This document shows, in pieces, positions 10,812 to 21,223 of a stretch of DNA of 64,000 nt; the stretch's first letter is position 1, and each line of letters starts with the position of its first letter. A program made the translations under genes and the position numbers. Source of the stretch: Metaphire vulgaris (taxonomy: Eukaryota > Annelida > Clitellata > Crassiclitellata > Megascolecidae); contig CM030848.1 of the NCBI GenBank assembly GCA_018105865.1, positions 6,025,301 through 6,089,300 on the forward strand. The letters run 5' to 3'. Below the pieces are notes generated by a model, which saw nothing but the letters and a program-made list of their open reading frames with translations, was not told the origin of the DNA and made no database searches.

Positions 10812-12613
10812 CCTAAACAATCAGACTACCTTAAAATTTTCAAGGTATTTTTTAAGATTTTCAAAGTTTTAAAGATTTATACCTAAATCACATTATACCC
10901 CTCCCCCAATCAAATTCCTTGCTGCGCCCCTGCCTGCCGCCTATACTCCGGAACCCTGACTACGCCACTGGTCAGTGTGTTGTCGACTGGTTTCTGTAGA
11001 GTCAAGCGTCGTCGACGTATGTTCCGAGTCCGTCAAGGCCGCGGCGTCGCCGTTAGCGATAACGACGACGACGACGAACAGCGACATCTATCTTCTGTCG
11101 AAGAATTACCCTGAAATCGTCGCCTCGAGACTCGACTGCGCGGTTTCCCTCCGGACGAATCCCGGCGTCCGCCTGAGGTTCAGATCCCTCTTCATGGACC
11201 TTCATCCGAGGACGCGAGTCGCCCCCGCCTCCTCCTCCTCCGAAGAGACGGCGGCCGCCACCGCCTGTGCCTTCGACTACGTGCAGTTGACGCCGTCCAT
11301 CGGGGAGGCAGAGGGGAGCGCCCCTCGCTTCGTCTTCTTCTGCGGCAACGATGTCGTCGATTTCGCTTCGGATGCCACAACCGAAGTCCGTTTTGTGACC
11401 GGACCGGATGAGAAGCATTACGGGGGATTTGTAATACGGGTGACCGGTGAGTTACCGTATATTCCGACACCCTCAGAGATATTTTACACCCCCTTGCACC
11501 CACCCCCCACACCAGGGACGTCATTTCATTGTTTTCCAGGGAGTGGGAAACACTTTCGACCTGACAAGTTTGCGGAAAAGTTGAAGACTTTTTTGCTTGT
11601 CAGTCTTTTTATGGCATTAATTACTTAGCATCAGGCCTCTTTAGGGTACGTAGCACAAGACAAACTAGTCATTTTGCATTTTAAAACTTAAAAAAACAAA
11701 AATTCGCGAAAATTTGCCCCTCCCCAAAAGACGTCCCTGCCCAACACCCCCCCAATTTGAGAGCAACGCCCTTAATTAAGATACAGTCAAGATGCTATCG
11801 CTCGCCCATAAAGGGAGGGAGGGGACCCCCATAATGTACCAACACCCCCCCCCAATTGATAATCTTAGAAATAACCATGGGCACACTTGTAAGGGCAATA
11901 TGGGAACCAGCTATTTACGGAAATTTACAAGTGGCATCGATTCTGCAATTTTCGAGTTACTTTTTTTAGCATCCCGAGAAGTACAAGTAAGAAGCTTGCA
12001 GTGTTTTCGGCCAGTTACATTAAAATTAGACAAATGGCGATTGATAGACCCATCAGAGACCTGACAATCCTCAAGAAAGTGAAGTCGCAATTTCTGCAGA
12101 TTTCTTTTTTGTGCGCGATTTCAATAGCATATTGTACTGCAATCCGCCACAATACTTGGGTTTCTCTGTAGCTACAAATAGATGATCGCTCTTCGAATCT
12201 GACGTCACCATTCACGACCTCGAAGCTTTCAGTTCTTAGCTGTTTTCGTGGAATTCACCGCTTTTGTCACCAGGTGGCGCGACGCAAAAAATGGCCCACC
12301 TATTAAACAAAGCATAGAACTTTCCACATCGTCGTCGTCGTCGTATGAGTCTACACTGTAGATTTAACTGCTTTAACCGGAAGCATCTTATCTTGCCGTA
12401 TTTCCGCCTTTGTTTTACGATCGACTGTTAATTTTTATTTTTTAAGCGGAAGACGGCCACAGAGACAACAAAATACCGAAGTCGAGCGCAGCAGCAGCGG
12501 CATCTGGTGCAGGGGACACGTTCAGTCACTTTCTCAGCGTACGCGACCTGGTGTATACGACGACTACTGTGCTGCTGTCTGGGATAAACGTCGCCCGGTG
12601 TAGAGACCGATAA
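8487..12613 (+). CDS. Secreted SUEL-lectin plus CUB domain protein (4 exons)
   Basis: Proposed exons: 8487-8580, 8955-9281, 11000-11446, 12447-12613 (1,035 nt, 344 aa). All junctions are GT-AG with consistent phase 1. Exon 1 gives a signal peptide (MKLYKSESIFIFLEILFLTA..., cleavage probably after VFA). Exon 2 encodes a galactose/rhamnose-binding (SUEL, Gal_Lectin) domain: eight Cys in family spacing (YGC, LNC, AAC, SDC, QRC, ALC, HPC, FKC), a YGG in place of the usual YGR, and GHPC...EYL where FGDPC...KYL is usual. Exon 3 encodes a CUB domain: four Cys (VC, LDC, CAFDYV, FFCG), an NYPE motif and a GGFVI end. Exon 4 adds a 55-aa tail without recognised domain. The product should be extracellular and bind carbohydrate; that role comes from the families. 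Domain calls are by eye, and the last exon is the least certain. Intron 2 holds two MITEs and an RTE-like remnant. Confidence 0.72.
8901..8950. repeat. (TTA)n microsatellite next to splice acceptor
   Basis: About 16 TTA/ATT units run directly into the TTGCAG acceptor of exon 2 of the lectin/CUB gene, replacing a normal polypyrimidine tract with an AT-rich one. Confidence 0.9.
9413..9613. mobile_element. hAT-type MITE, CAGTGGCGTAGCCAGG family
   Basis: The termini are CAGTGGCGTAGCCAGGATTT and (reverse complement) CAGTGTCGTGGCCAAGG. Perfect 8-bp target duplication GGTGCGAC at 9405-9412 and 9614-9621. It lies in intron 2 of the lectin/CUB gene. Confidence 0.87.
9832..10062 (+). pseudogene. LINE (RTE-like) 3'-terminal remnant with GAT tail
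   Basis: Positions 9835-9949 read in one frame as GRPHKEWCDDIEEW followed by an RREWQKL end and a stop. This is the GRP(x)3W-DD-I type C-terminal motif seen in several LINE polymerases. A (GAT)n/(GGT)n tail of about 70 bp follows; such tails are typical of RTE-type elements. Only the extreme C-terminus survives. Clade assignment is tentative. Confidence 0.55.
10731..10932. mobile_element. hAT-type MITE with (TA)n core, CAGGGGCGTAGC family
   Basis: The ends are CAGGGGCGTAGCGACGGGG and (reverse complement) CAGGGGCGCAGCAAGGAATT. Perfect 8-bp target duplication CCTGCCGC (10723-10730, 10933-10940). The interior TATATA run (about 10756-10806) is a microsatellite expansion. It ends 67 bp upstream of exon 3 of the lectin/CUB gene, so it sits in the intron's branch-point region. 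Confidence 0.88.
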
Positions 12614-12847
12614 GCTAGCTGTCTGCGTCTACATACAGACGCCGTCGCTCAGCTTCAACTGCGCGTTGTCTGACGACGCTGCTGTGTGTTATCGACTCTT
12701 CACTCGGCAGGTCTATCGCTGGGCTCCACGCATCTCTTAAATCAATTTGGTCTTCGGTTTTATGTCTATAGAAATTCACTCGTTCCTCGTCTTTAACAGA
12801 GTTCTGCTGCTATCGGCTGCGATAAGTTTCCTGGTCGAATTTTTGAA

Positions 12848-13095
12848 ATTGCTGACCCACCTTTTTTTAGAGCAAATGTATTAGGAAGATTGCAAAAATT
12901 CTTCCTCAAAATTTCTACTCCTTTCTTTTCGCGAGGCTGTTACCAATTGTTACAAATATCTCTTAGGCCCTACATTTTAAATGGTTGACCTACCTTATTT
13001 AGAGCAAATGGAGTAGGAAGATTGCAAAAATTCACCAGAATTTCTCTTTCTTTCTTTTCTCGAAGCTGTTGCCAATTCTTTAAAAATAATTCTTA
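12848..13095. repeat. Tandem duplication of ~125 bp
   Basis: Two adjacent diverged copies (about 12848-12960 and 12982-13095) share TTGACCYACCTT, TTAGAGCAAATG, AGGAAGATTGCAAAAATTC and GAGGCTGTTACCAATTGTTA-like blocks in the same order. It lies downstream of the lectin/CUB stop codon. No coding potential is seen. Confidence 0.65.
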
Positions 13096-13244
13096 ATTGT
13101 TCCCTTGAAGGGAAGTAAGGGCTCCTCGAAATGAAAACATTTCCAAAAGTGTCCTATTTTATTGCAAAGACAAATGTGTCCATTAGATTGGGGAGATTTT
13201 AGAGCCCAGCATCAAATCTAACAAATCTTAGTTTATCAGAACTA

Positions 13245-13319
13245 CAGGGTGGCGCAAAAACCGGACTATATTAAAAGCAAACCTAGATGTGACTAGCCCG
13301 GTTTTCTTGCGCCACCCTG
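13245..13319. mobile_element. 75-bp mariner-like mini-MITE
   Basis: The ends CAGGGTGGCGCAAAAACCGG and (reverse complement) CAGGGTGGCGCAAGAAAACC are near-perfect inverted repeats covering most of the element. It is flanked by TA on both sides (13243-13244, 13320-13321), the Tc1/mariner target. Related copies sit at 18798, 32838 and 46003. Confidence 0.75.
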
Positions 13320-13541
13320 TAGTTCCTTTGTCAACTGTTTGGTCCCTTCCGTGACATTTTTCAAAGTAAAGCGCAATCATGAATTTGTTACTCTAGATCA
13401 ATAAAACCTTAAGAAAACCATCTGCATCGCCCGCTGCTTATAACAGATATAGCACAATCTTTTCGCTCTTTCTTTCAGTATTTCAGTATTCGAAACATTG
13501 CAACGTACAAAACATTTTCGCTTTGGTCTCTTACCTGTGAC

Positions 13542-13939
13542 CAGTGGCGGTTCCACCATGTTGATGCATCATGCACCATGCATCCCCCACCGCCCCACTG
13601 GAGTTTTGTTTACTTGTTAACATATTAATTTTTCGTAAGCTTTTTTAAAATTTTAAAATTTTTACATTCAGTGAACTTAATACCGCGGGTGCGCGATGGC
13701 TTTTTTCTTTTTTGCCTGTCAACCCATTTTTGCGGTTAATTTAGAAAAAATCTACTGAAAAATACTGCGGTGACGTTTTTTGCTTGTCAGCCTTTTCCGG
13801 CAAGGCTTATTAACATTTAGTGGGCAAAACACTAAGATGAGTTACCTTTTTTCCTCGCATTTCTTTTTAAACTTTGCATCCCCTACAAACTTCCTATCAT
13901 TTTTTTCATCCCCACCAAGAATTCCTGGAACCGCCACTG
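13542..13939. mobile_element. hAT-type MITE, CAGTGGCGGTTCCACC family (398 bp)
   Basis: The termini are CAGTGGCGGTTCCACCATG and (reverse complement) CAGTGGCGGTTCCAGGAATT. Perfect 8-bp target duplication CCTGTGAC at 13534-13541 and 13940-13947. The interior is AT-rich and non-coding. Confidence 0.9.
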
Positions 13940-14573
13940 CCTGTGACATGCGTCGCCCCTTCGCGACAAAGCAACGGGCGGGAATATATCGATTATGGGT
14001 GGTTGGTTATGTTCCATTCCAATACTTTCTGCTGTCTTCAAATTACCTGACACGACACTGTTCTAACGAAATGTTGGCCTCACCGGTACGCCTGTAGAGA
14101 TGCCGATTGTAATAAATTGCGAAAAGAATTAGGCTTAGTATTGAAACTTTTGTTGTTAATGTTCACAGTGGTGCCGGGCAAAAAAATCCAGGACTATATC
14201 ACGGAAACCAAAGACTTCGGTGAAAACTATTAATTCGAAAGTACTTTTAACTCGTAAAAATGTTGTACTTTTTATATTTCGTTTTTCATACGATGCATTA
14301 TTAGCGAATTCGTCCGCCTGTTCGTTCATTTTTAGTCGTTGATAACTTGATTCAGGCTGTCGGAGACTAGGCCTATCTGGCAAATAAATAAAATTCGGAT
14401 TAATGTAGACCTACTTATGTGAGATATAAAATTTTCTTTTGCATAATTCATTAAGAAATTCGGATTATAGGGCTTTTAAATATGTCATTCACAATGAGTG
14501 CGATTTTACATTTGCAATTTCTAGAAACAAGTGTTGAAGAATTTAGTGAATCCAGTTTAAAAATTCATTAGAA

Positions 14574-14885
14574 CAGCCTATGGTCCGCGGACCAGGTCCG
14601 CGAGAGGGGGTCTAGTGGTCCGCGGCGGTCTGAAAGAAACGCAAATAAAAATTAGACTTATATATTTTTCTATGTGAAAAATTAGAAAAGTGCGATAAGC
14701 AAAAAAAGGTCATCAGCACATTTTGCATGTTTTTTGCATTTTCAACGTGAAAGTCTGACAAAAAGGTCATCGCCGCTTTTAGGAGCAGATTATAGGAGCA
14801 GTTCAATAATGATAATCAGGTGGTCCGCATGAAATTTGCGAACTTCAAAAGTGGTCCGCGAGGGAACGCGGTCTGAGAACCACTG
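14574..14885. mobile_element. hAT-type MITE, CAGTGGTTCTCAGACC family (312 bp)
   Basis: The right end reverse complements to CAGTGGTTCTCAGACCGCG and the left end is CAGCCTATGGTCCGCGGACC, with several copies of TGGTCCGCG near both ends. Perfect 8-bp target duplication CATTAGAA (14566-14573, 14886-14893). The CAGTGGTTCTCA-type end is typical of Charlie-like hAT elements. Confidence 0.88.
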
Positions 14886-15049
14886 CATTAGAATTCCTGA
14901 ATTTTACGTTTGATTTAAAATTTGGTAAAATTTTGCATCACAGTAACTTTGTTTCAGCTACTTTTGCTTTTTATTTTTGATTAGCTTAACTTGAACTCTT
15001 AACAGACTGACAGCCATAATACTCTGAATGATTGGAATCGCGGAATTGT

Positions 15050-15177
15050 AACACAGACAGACAGACAGACAAACAGACAAACAGACAAACAGACAAACAG
15101 ACAAACAGACAGACAGACCAACAGACAAACAGACAAACAGACAGACAGACCAACAGACAAACAGACAGACAGACAGA
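15050..15177. repeat. (ACAG)n/(ACAA)n compound tetranucleotide repeat
   Basis: About 32 tetranucleotide units alternate irregularly between ACAG and ACAA. The Val/Cys/Leu-rich open frame on the minus strand is an artefact of it. Confidence 0.92.
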
Positions 15178-15539
15178 TTAGCGCTGCATCTGAATTGCGC
15201 TTGTTTGATTATAAAGTGAATCATTTTAGACTTTGAATTAATCAAATCATTTTCTAAAGAATTATAAAATTCCGTTACAATATGTTGAAGTTGAACTTTA
15301 TTGCTAAATTTATTTTCTTTCTAAATTTATGAAATTCACTGCTTTTAAAAAATTTCAAATTCATAAAATTCATATCCAAAACAGAATTCCTTTTAATTGG
15401 ACGACCCCAATAACTCACAAAATTGGCAATCCTGAGCTATTTTTGGCTCCTGACACCATAATAACTCCCGTTCCAACTGAAAGAATTCCGGATTCAAATT
15501 TTATTCTTTTCTAAACTCAAATCTCTCAACTTTCAAAAG

Positions 15540-16301
15540 CCTGCTATGTCCATATTCGCGACCTTCGTCGCCTACGCCCTTGCCTCGATACCAAAACTGC
15601 CTCCACAATTGCCACCTCAAGAGACCACTCCAAATTAGATTACTGTAACTCCCTCTACTATAACCTTCCCAAAGCCTCCATCAACAGATTGCAATCAATA
15701 CAAAATGCACTAGCTCGCGCTGTTACTAAGTCACCTAAATTCTCCCATATTTCACCCATACTAAAATCATTACATTGGCTTAAAATAACTGAACGTATCC
15801 AATATAAGATAATAAAAACTTACATGTAGCTCACTTCAGTCATCAAAACCTGTCTACCTTAGGACACTATTGACACCTAAGGCTCCTCGACCCACACGAT
15901 CGTCATCTTACCTCACTCTTTCACGCCCGCTGAATCAGTCATCCATGGAAATCTGCAACCATGCCTTTTCATGCGCCGCACCTGAACTTTGGAACTGGAC
16001 ACCAGCTTCCCTCCTTTTGTCTTGGACAATCAAACAATAAAAGCTGAATCCTAAATTTCCACAATTCCTGAATTATCTCATCATGTCTTCAGATCTACGT
16101 GTACGCTTAAATCGTTCCTTTTTCTTAAATCATTTCCTCCATAGCTATAGCAACCAAGCCTCACTGCCCTTCAGATATTTTGACCATTGCCTGACCTTTC
16201 CCATAGCTATTTTCCTTTAGCTTTCTCATAGCTATTTTAGGAAAGGTTAGGCACCTAAGAATAGGCAGCTACTGTTGCTCTACTTTCTGAAACGCTATAT
16301 A
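15540..16301 (+). pseudogene. CR1/L2-like LINE 3' fragment, left border of array
   Basis: Translation around 15,640-15,830 shows the reverse-transcriptase thumb signature DYCNSLYY, INRLQSIQNALARAV, HISPILKSLHWLKITERIQY, followed by an APELW-type C-terminal part with many stops and frameshifts. The 3' UTR ends AACGCTATAT. The part from 15642 rightwards is shared with fragments at 28125, 39168 and 52582; the upstream part is unique to this copy. It is the left edge of the protease tandem array. The element is dead. Confidence 0.7.
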
Positions 16302-16582
16302 CAGGGTGTAAAAGTGAAAAGGGCACCCCTTTATGATATTTAATATCTCGGCTGCGTGTATAGCGATTTCAATGAAATTTATAGGCCATATACCTGGGAA
16401 TGGTTTTGATGCAATTGCCAAATTTCATGCTGATGTCTTTAGTATTTGCTGAAATATGACCAAAAAACTAAAGAGACCCAAATTTTGAAATTGACAACGG
16501 AATATAACGTCGCGACGAAAACGACGCTATTTTTACAGTAAAAAACGATCATTTTATTATGACGTTATATTCCGCTGTCACA
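16302..16582. mobile_element. Truncated mariner remnant
   Basis: It starts CAGGGTGTAAAAGTGAAAAG after TA, and its next ~280 bp resemble the ends of the mariner at 44986-45957 (TTATGATATT, ATATCTCG, GGCCATATACCTG, GTATTT(G/A)CTGAAA). No transposase survives. At its right edge the array sequence shared with units 2 and 3 resumes (CATTTAAAAA...). Confidence 0.6.
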
Positions 16583-16781
16583 GTTCTCATTTAAAAACTC
16601 TTTGATAATCTTGATTTCTTTACATGTTTGTAACAGTAGGAAACGCTGCTATAGAACACATGTTTTATTCCCAGTAGCAAATTCATCGTTTTTCAAGGTT
16701 ATCGTAAAGATAACGCATATACAGATGCATCAGTTCTCATAGGTGTCACTACGATTAGACAGGGTACAGCGAAAGTAAGCA

Positions 16782-16789
16782 TATATAAA
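16782..16789 (+). promoter_or_regulatory. TATA box, protease gene 1
   Basis: TATATAAA lies 66 bp upstream of the ATG, in the block GCATATATAAACCAGCGCAC, which is conserved in front of all three genes. The upstream ~60 bp (CATCAGTTCTCATAGGTGTC...) are also conserved. A transcription start near 16815 is inferred from typical spacing. Confidence 0.7.
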
Positions 16790-16854
16790 CCAGCGCACAC
16801 CAGAAGCACACTAAGTCTCTGTTTCGCTTCTTCGTCGTCTTCAAATCAGACAAC

Positions 16855-19800
16855 ATGCGTTGCTTGGCGGCTCTTCTGGCTCTCGTCTGCCTCGGTGGGT
16901 ACTGTTTCATATTATTTAGATACTAAAGTTAGACGTACACATAATAATAATTTCTCAAGCATTCCGAGAAGCTATAGTCTAAGCTTAGACCGAAAAGCAA
17001 AGAACAGATCTTAGGCGACGTCGCAATGTTTCGACAAGTAATGGCATCTATAATAGATAAATAATCAATTCATGCAGGCAGAATCCTCAGAAAGTGAAAA
17101 CCCCTCTGTCGCATGTAAGATGCTTGCGATTTTTTAAAAAGTGTCTAAAGTTTTCTAATGCAATCTCAACTTTCAGTTCCTTCGGCGGAAGAGAAATTCA
17201 AAAGAATTTCATCTTATGCATTTCAGTTGAGGCAAGACCTACCCAACTGGACTTTAAAGCTTCGATCAGCTTCGACCCGTACATTCTCGGAGGACAGGAT
17301 GCCTCTCCTGGAGAGTTCCCGTGGCAACTGTCCCAGTTGAGGGGTGGAAGCCACAGCTGCGGAGCCTCTCTCCTCCACGCGACAGCTGCTCTCAGTGCCG
17401 CCCACTGCGTCGACGGAGCGTAAGTAGCCTATACTTCGTAATGCACAATGGCTTATCGTAGAAGAAATGCTAGGACATCTAACGCTAGGTGGCGCATTGC
17501 TTGCTGAAGTATTGGCAGCAGGCCTAGTCACTGTGAGCATTAGCAAACCTTTTTATAGTAGGCTTAGAATGACATATAAGCAGGTACATATCAGACGACA
17601 CATGTCCCGTCGAACCAGGAATGAGCAAATGACAAAGGCCGGTTGAGTTAAGGTAAAACCTCGATTGTGAGGAAGGAGATAGAACCACTTGTATTTAGCT
17701 CACAACGGTAGACTTTCTAGCCAAAAAACTAGGACGAATGTACTGTAGACGTGCCTTAAGTTAAGGCAAACCGTCTAGCAGGCTGTGCGATTGCCATCTT
17801 CAGTGAGATCAGAGATAAACCAGCACAGATGGTTAAACCACATCCTGGTTCGCTTCAGTATGTGTGAAAAATATGTGCCAACGCCATAAATGTTGTAGGC
17901 CCCTAAGACTATTTCCTCCGAATCACCTGCTGCAACTGCTTCGTTTCAGGAGCATTTTTGTCTGGACATCGACAAAGTATCATGTAGAGTCTACATTGTA
18001 GACGTAACCAGTACTAACCACATCGCGGTCTTGGCTCGGATAAAAGAAAACATAATTACGTTTTCATACAATACAGTATGCAGTTTCTTACTTAGGCCTA
18101 TTGCATTGTTGTTTCCGGCCATGAGAAAGAAACTAAGTAAGCAAGTAAGTAAAATCTCGTGGTAGCAGTAGCTGCTTATTCTTATGGGCTTAGCCGATCT
18201 TAATATTGCTATGGGAATGATGAGTGATCGGCCAGACAATGGTCAAAATATCCGGAGAGCATTTAGACTAGGTTGGTACAGCTCTGAAGGAAATGATCCT
18301 AGAAAAGGAACTATTTAAGCTTAGATCTGAAGACACGAGAAGATATTGCAGGAATTATGGCAATTAACTTGGTGGCAGCATGAACCAGCACATTTTGAAT
18401 TGATTGTAATTCATTGGACACTTTGGGAAGGCTATAGAATATATCAAATCATTTTTTAAAAATCAAATCATTTATTTTCCCAACTCAATAAAAATGGCAC
18501 AAAACATGTGACAAAGTCAAAAAGAAGAAAAGTAGAGTAATAATTATGCATCATTATACTAACTAACATAAAGAACATTGTCAATTTTTAGAACGTAAAA
18601 CATATTGACATAAATTTAAATAATAAAAAATTCAAAAATAGGCCAGATTACTATATGAACTTTTATATTATTAACAGACATAAGGTTAATATATTTATGG
18701 GTGTAGCTTAGGTAGGACAAGACAATGTCCATTGATAGTAATATAAAAAGTAGGTATGTAGGTTCCAGAGTAATACCATATATATATACATATGCTACAG
18801 GGTGGCGCAAAAAACAAACTAGTTTAGGTTTGCAGTTAATATAGGCCGGTTTTTACGCCACCCAATATATATATAGTATATATTTACTATATAGTATATA
18901 CTATATCCTACAGGGCTGTATATATAAATTATTAATCGCAGACTCGTATCATCCGTCGATGTCATCGCCGGTCTTCATCAGCGCTCAGATCTTACTGGAA
19001 CACAGACTTCAGCTGCTGCGTCATTCAGCATTGTAAGTTCATCGCTGACAATGCTTTGGATTGTCTCTAAATGTGGATGGAGCTATTCGCAGCATCTTAC
19101 ATCATGTTTCGCATTTGGTTAACTACAACTGCTTTAAGTTATATGGCGCAATTAAAACTGCTGTTTGCTAAATGTTGCAGTTTCTTATACCAAATTTGAA
19201 ATCTGTAGTAAGACTAAGTCTGTGTTTATGGTTTTCTCATTTAAACAGCACACGAACTACGATAACGGAGAGGGTACATTCGCACATGATATCTCCATCA
19301 TCCACCTCGCCACAGCCATCGACGCCTCGCCAGCCAACATCGCGCTTTTGACCCTTCCTCCAGACAACAGCTATCAGTTTACTGGTGACACCTGCACTCT
19401 CAGTGGATGGGGACGCACATGTAAGAATTTGTTGCATTGCTTGTAACGAAATCAAATTTTTTCTTTTGGAATTACAAAAACCAAGGCTGATAGACAGAAT
19501 TTCAAATGGAATGACGTCTATGCCTTGTCGAATTCCGAAAATTTTTTATACTCAACCTTAAGCGTTGAGCGCGGGAAATTTGACTTGAGACTCCTTTATG
19601 TACTATGAATTTCTTTTGCTATACGGTGCTCCGTTATTCATTTCGGTTTTTCCATACAGCTGCCAGTAACATTCTTCCTGACACGCTGCAGAAAGTCGAC
19701 ATCGAAGTCATCAGCACAGACGAGTGCAACCGTCTTATGATTGGCGTCATTGGTGCCGACTGCACTGATAATCATATCTCAGTTCACGATGCTGCCAATA

Positions 19801-21104
19801 ACGAGGGATCGTGCAACGTAAGTCTCGTCACCTTTAGCCTGAAATCGATTACACCACGCCTCATTTTAAGATGATGAGGCGTGATATACATGTAATCGAT
19901 TTCACTGCATTCGTTTTGTGATCGATTTGCTGGCTCTTCTAAAGTCCAAACCTAAAACACGCTGGATTACTAATGCTAATCTTTCATTGCCGAGAGCGGT
20001 GACACCTGACCGATCGACTATAAATCCATGGACGGAGTTTGGTTTTTTGTCTTTGGGGGTGGGGCTCGAGCAAAGAAATGTCATTGCTCCCGTTCAAGAA
20101 GTGGCACAAAAATTGTTGGGATGTTCATGGGGGGATAAAAGGCCACTTCGCCTGTTCAACAAGCCAAAAGGTTTTGGGATATTTATGGGGGCTTAGCCCT
20201 CTAGTCCCTGGTAAACTACAGCCATGTTTATATCACAATCATTTGGTTAGAAAGCTATTAACATAATTTCTGGATATGCATGAGATTCATTTACATATTT
20301 TAGCTATGTACGTAATTATCATCATCAACATTGAACTTCTATAATTAATCTATAGCGCAATTTTTTCTAGTAATGTCCTTGACACCAGTCGATGGTCGCT
20401 CCTTGATTTAAATCGTTGTCCACTAATTGTCAAATCCAATATATCAGTTCGATATTCCGATCCTGGTTATGGCGAATAGCATAGATATTTTACACCCCTA
20501 AACCCCTCCCATCACTCCACCCCCCATTTCAGCTATTGGATGACCTTTTCTGCTTGTCAGACTTTTTGGTAGGGGATCTCCAGAATTTACCGACACTCCC
20601 AAATTGTTAATCCTAGAAATAACCCTGGCGGATAGGCAATTGAAAACATGTACGTTTGGAGTAATATAGCAGGGTGCTGCTGTTGCATATGTTTCAGTCT
20701 TTTTTTAATAATGTGCGAGCGAATTGAAATAATTGAAATGACATCAATCCAAATATCAACATGGCTGCTAGAGTCGCCATTAAGAATAAGTAACGAATTA
20801 GAAGACAGTGTAACTTAATAATTAGTTTGGTCATGTAATGTTTTCAATGCGACGTTTTCCTGCGACATTGCCGATCAACGAGTTCTGGAATTTGATTTCG
20901 TACGTAATCGACTGAAGTTTTTCTTTCATCTTTGCACAACAGGGTGACAGCGGTGGTCCGATGAACTGCCAGCTCAATGGTCAGACTGTGGTTGCCGGAA
21001 TAACGTCATGGGGAATCCAGTCGGGCGGCGCCTGTGCACCATCCTACCCATCTGTCTACACCAGGACTTCAGCCTACCTTCAATGGATCAGCGACAACCA
21101 ATAA
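16855..21104 (+). CDS. Chymotrypsin-like serine protease precursor, copy 1 (6 exons)
   Basis: Exons 16855-16894, 17227-17419, 18942-19032, 19249-19420, 19660-19817 and 20943-21104 give 816 nt, 271 aa. All introns are GT-AG and phases close. Residues 1-16 form a signal peptide ([16 protein letters not shown]); 17-32 a propeptide ending FDPY; the mature enzyme starts [14 protein letters not shown]. Triad: His73 (SAAHC), Asp122 (HDISII), Ser221 (GDSGGP). Eight mature Cys fit four standard disulfides (chymotrypsin numbering 42-58, 136-201, 168-182, 191-220). S1 pocket residues equivalent to 189/216/226 are Gly/Gly/Ser, so trypsin specificity (Asp189) is excluded and chymotrypsin- or elastase-like specificity is expected. 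It is probably a digestive or otherwise secreted protease. The first intron donor is GTGGGT here, against GTGAGT in copies 2 and 3. The exon 2 start uses the second of two AG acceptors 50 nt apart; the first would shift the frame. Confidence 0.93.
18130..18440 (-). mobile_element. Retroposon-like insertion shared by all three intron 2 copies
   Basis: A block beginning AAGTAAGTAAAATCTCGTGG and ending near GGGAAGGCTATAGAATA occurs at 18130-18440, about 32475-32790 and about 43540-43855. The (GTAA)n-AAATCTCG edge matches the minus-strand 3' end of the LINE fragments, so this may be a SINE sharing that LINE's tail, inserted before the duplication. No RNA polymerase III boxes were recognised. Confidence 0.4.
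18798..18864. mobile_element. Mini-MITE, CAGGGTGGCGC family (copy in gene 1 intron 2)
   Basis: The left end is CAGGGTGGCGCAAAAAACAA after TA; the right end is TTTTTACGCCACCC, followed by a TA-rich run. Orthologous copies in the other two genes sit at 32838-32910 and 46003-46079, so the insertion predates the duplication. Confidence 0.7.
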
Positions 21105-21217
21105 AATTGTCACAAACATTGATGAGATACATGAAGAATCAGACATTCTAAATTCAGTAGTTTTGAATGAATTAATATTTACGGATATTTCTTGCTTTGA
21201 AATTGTGATTGAGTAAT

Positions 21218-21223
21218 AATAAA
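21218..21223 (+). promoter_or_regulatory. Polyadenylation signal, protease gene 1
   Basis: AATAAA lies 114 bp after the stop codon. Another AATAAA overlaps the stop codon itself (CCAATAAAA). The same hexamer is at 35294-35299 in gene 2; in gene 3 the corresponding bases read AACAAA. Confidence 0.6.

Noticed and set aside
11053..11524. Minus-strand Arg/Gly-rich frames opposite the CUB exon
   Set aside because: Shadow frames. The plus strand gives CUB-domain cysteines and fits the splice phases.
17158..17340. 60-aa open frame recurring at 31527 and 42569
   Set aside because: An out-of-frame reading of protease exon 2. It could only be translated through the alternative upstream acceptor, which I report as a splicing question and not as a gene.
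20039..20266. Open frames downstream of protease exon 5, repeated in unit 2
   Set aside because: They lie inside intron 5, start at arbitrary Met codons and have no family resemblance. Conservation between units 1 and 2 reflects recent duplication.
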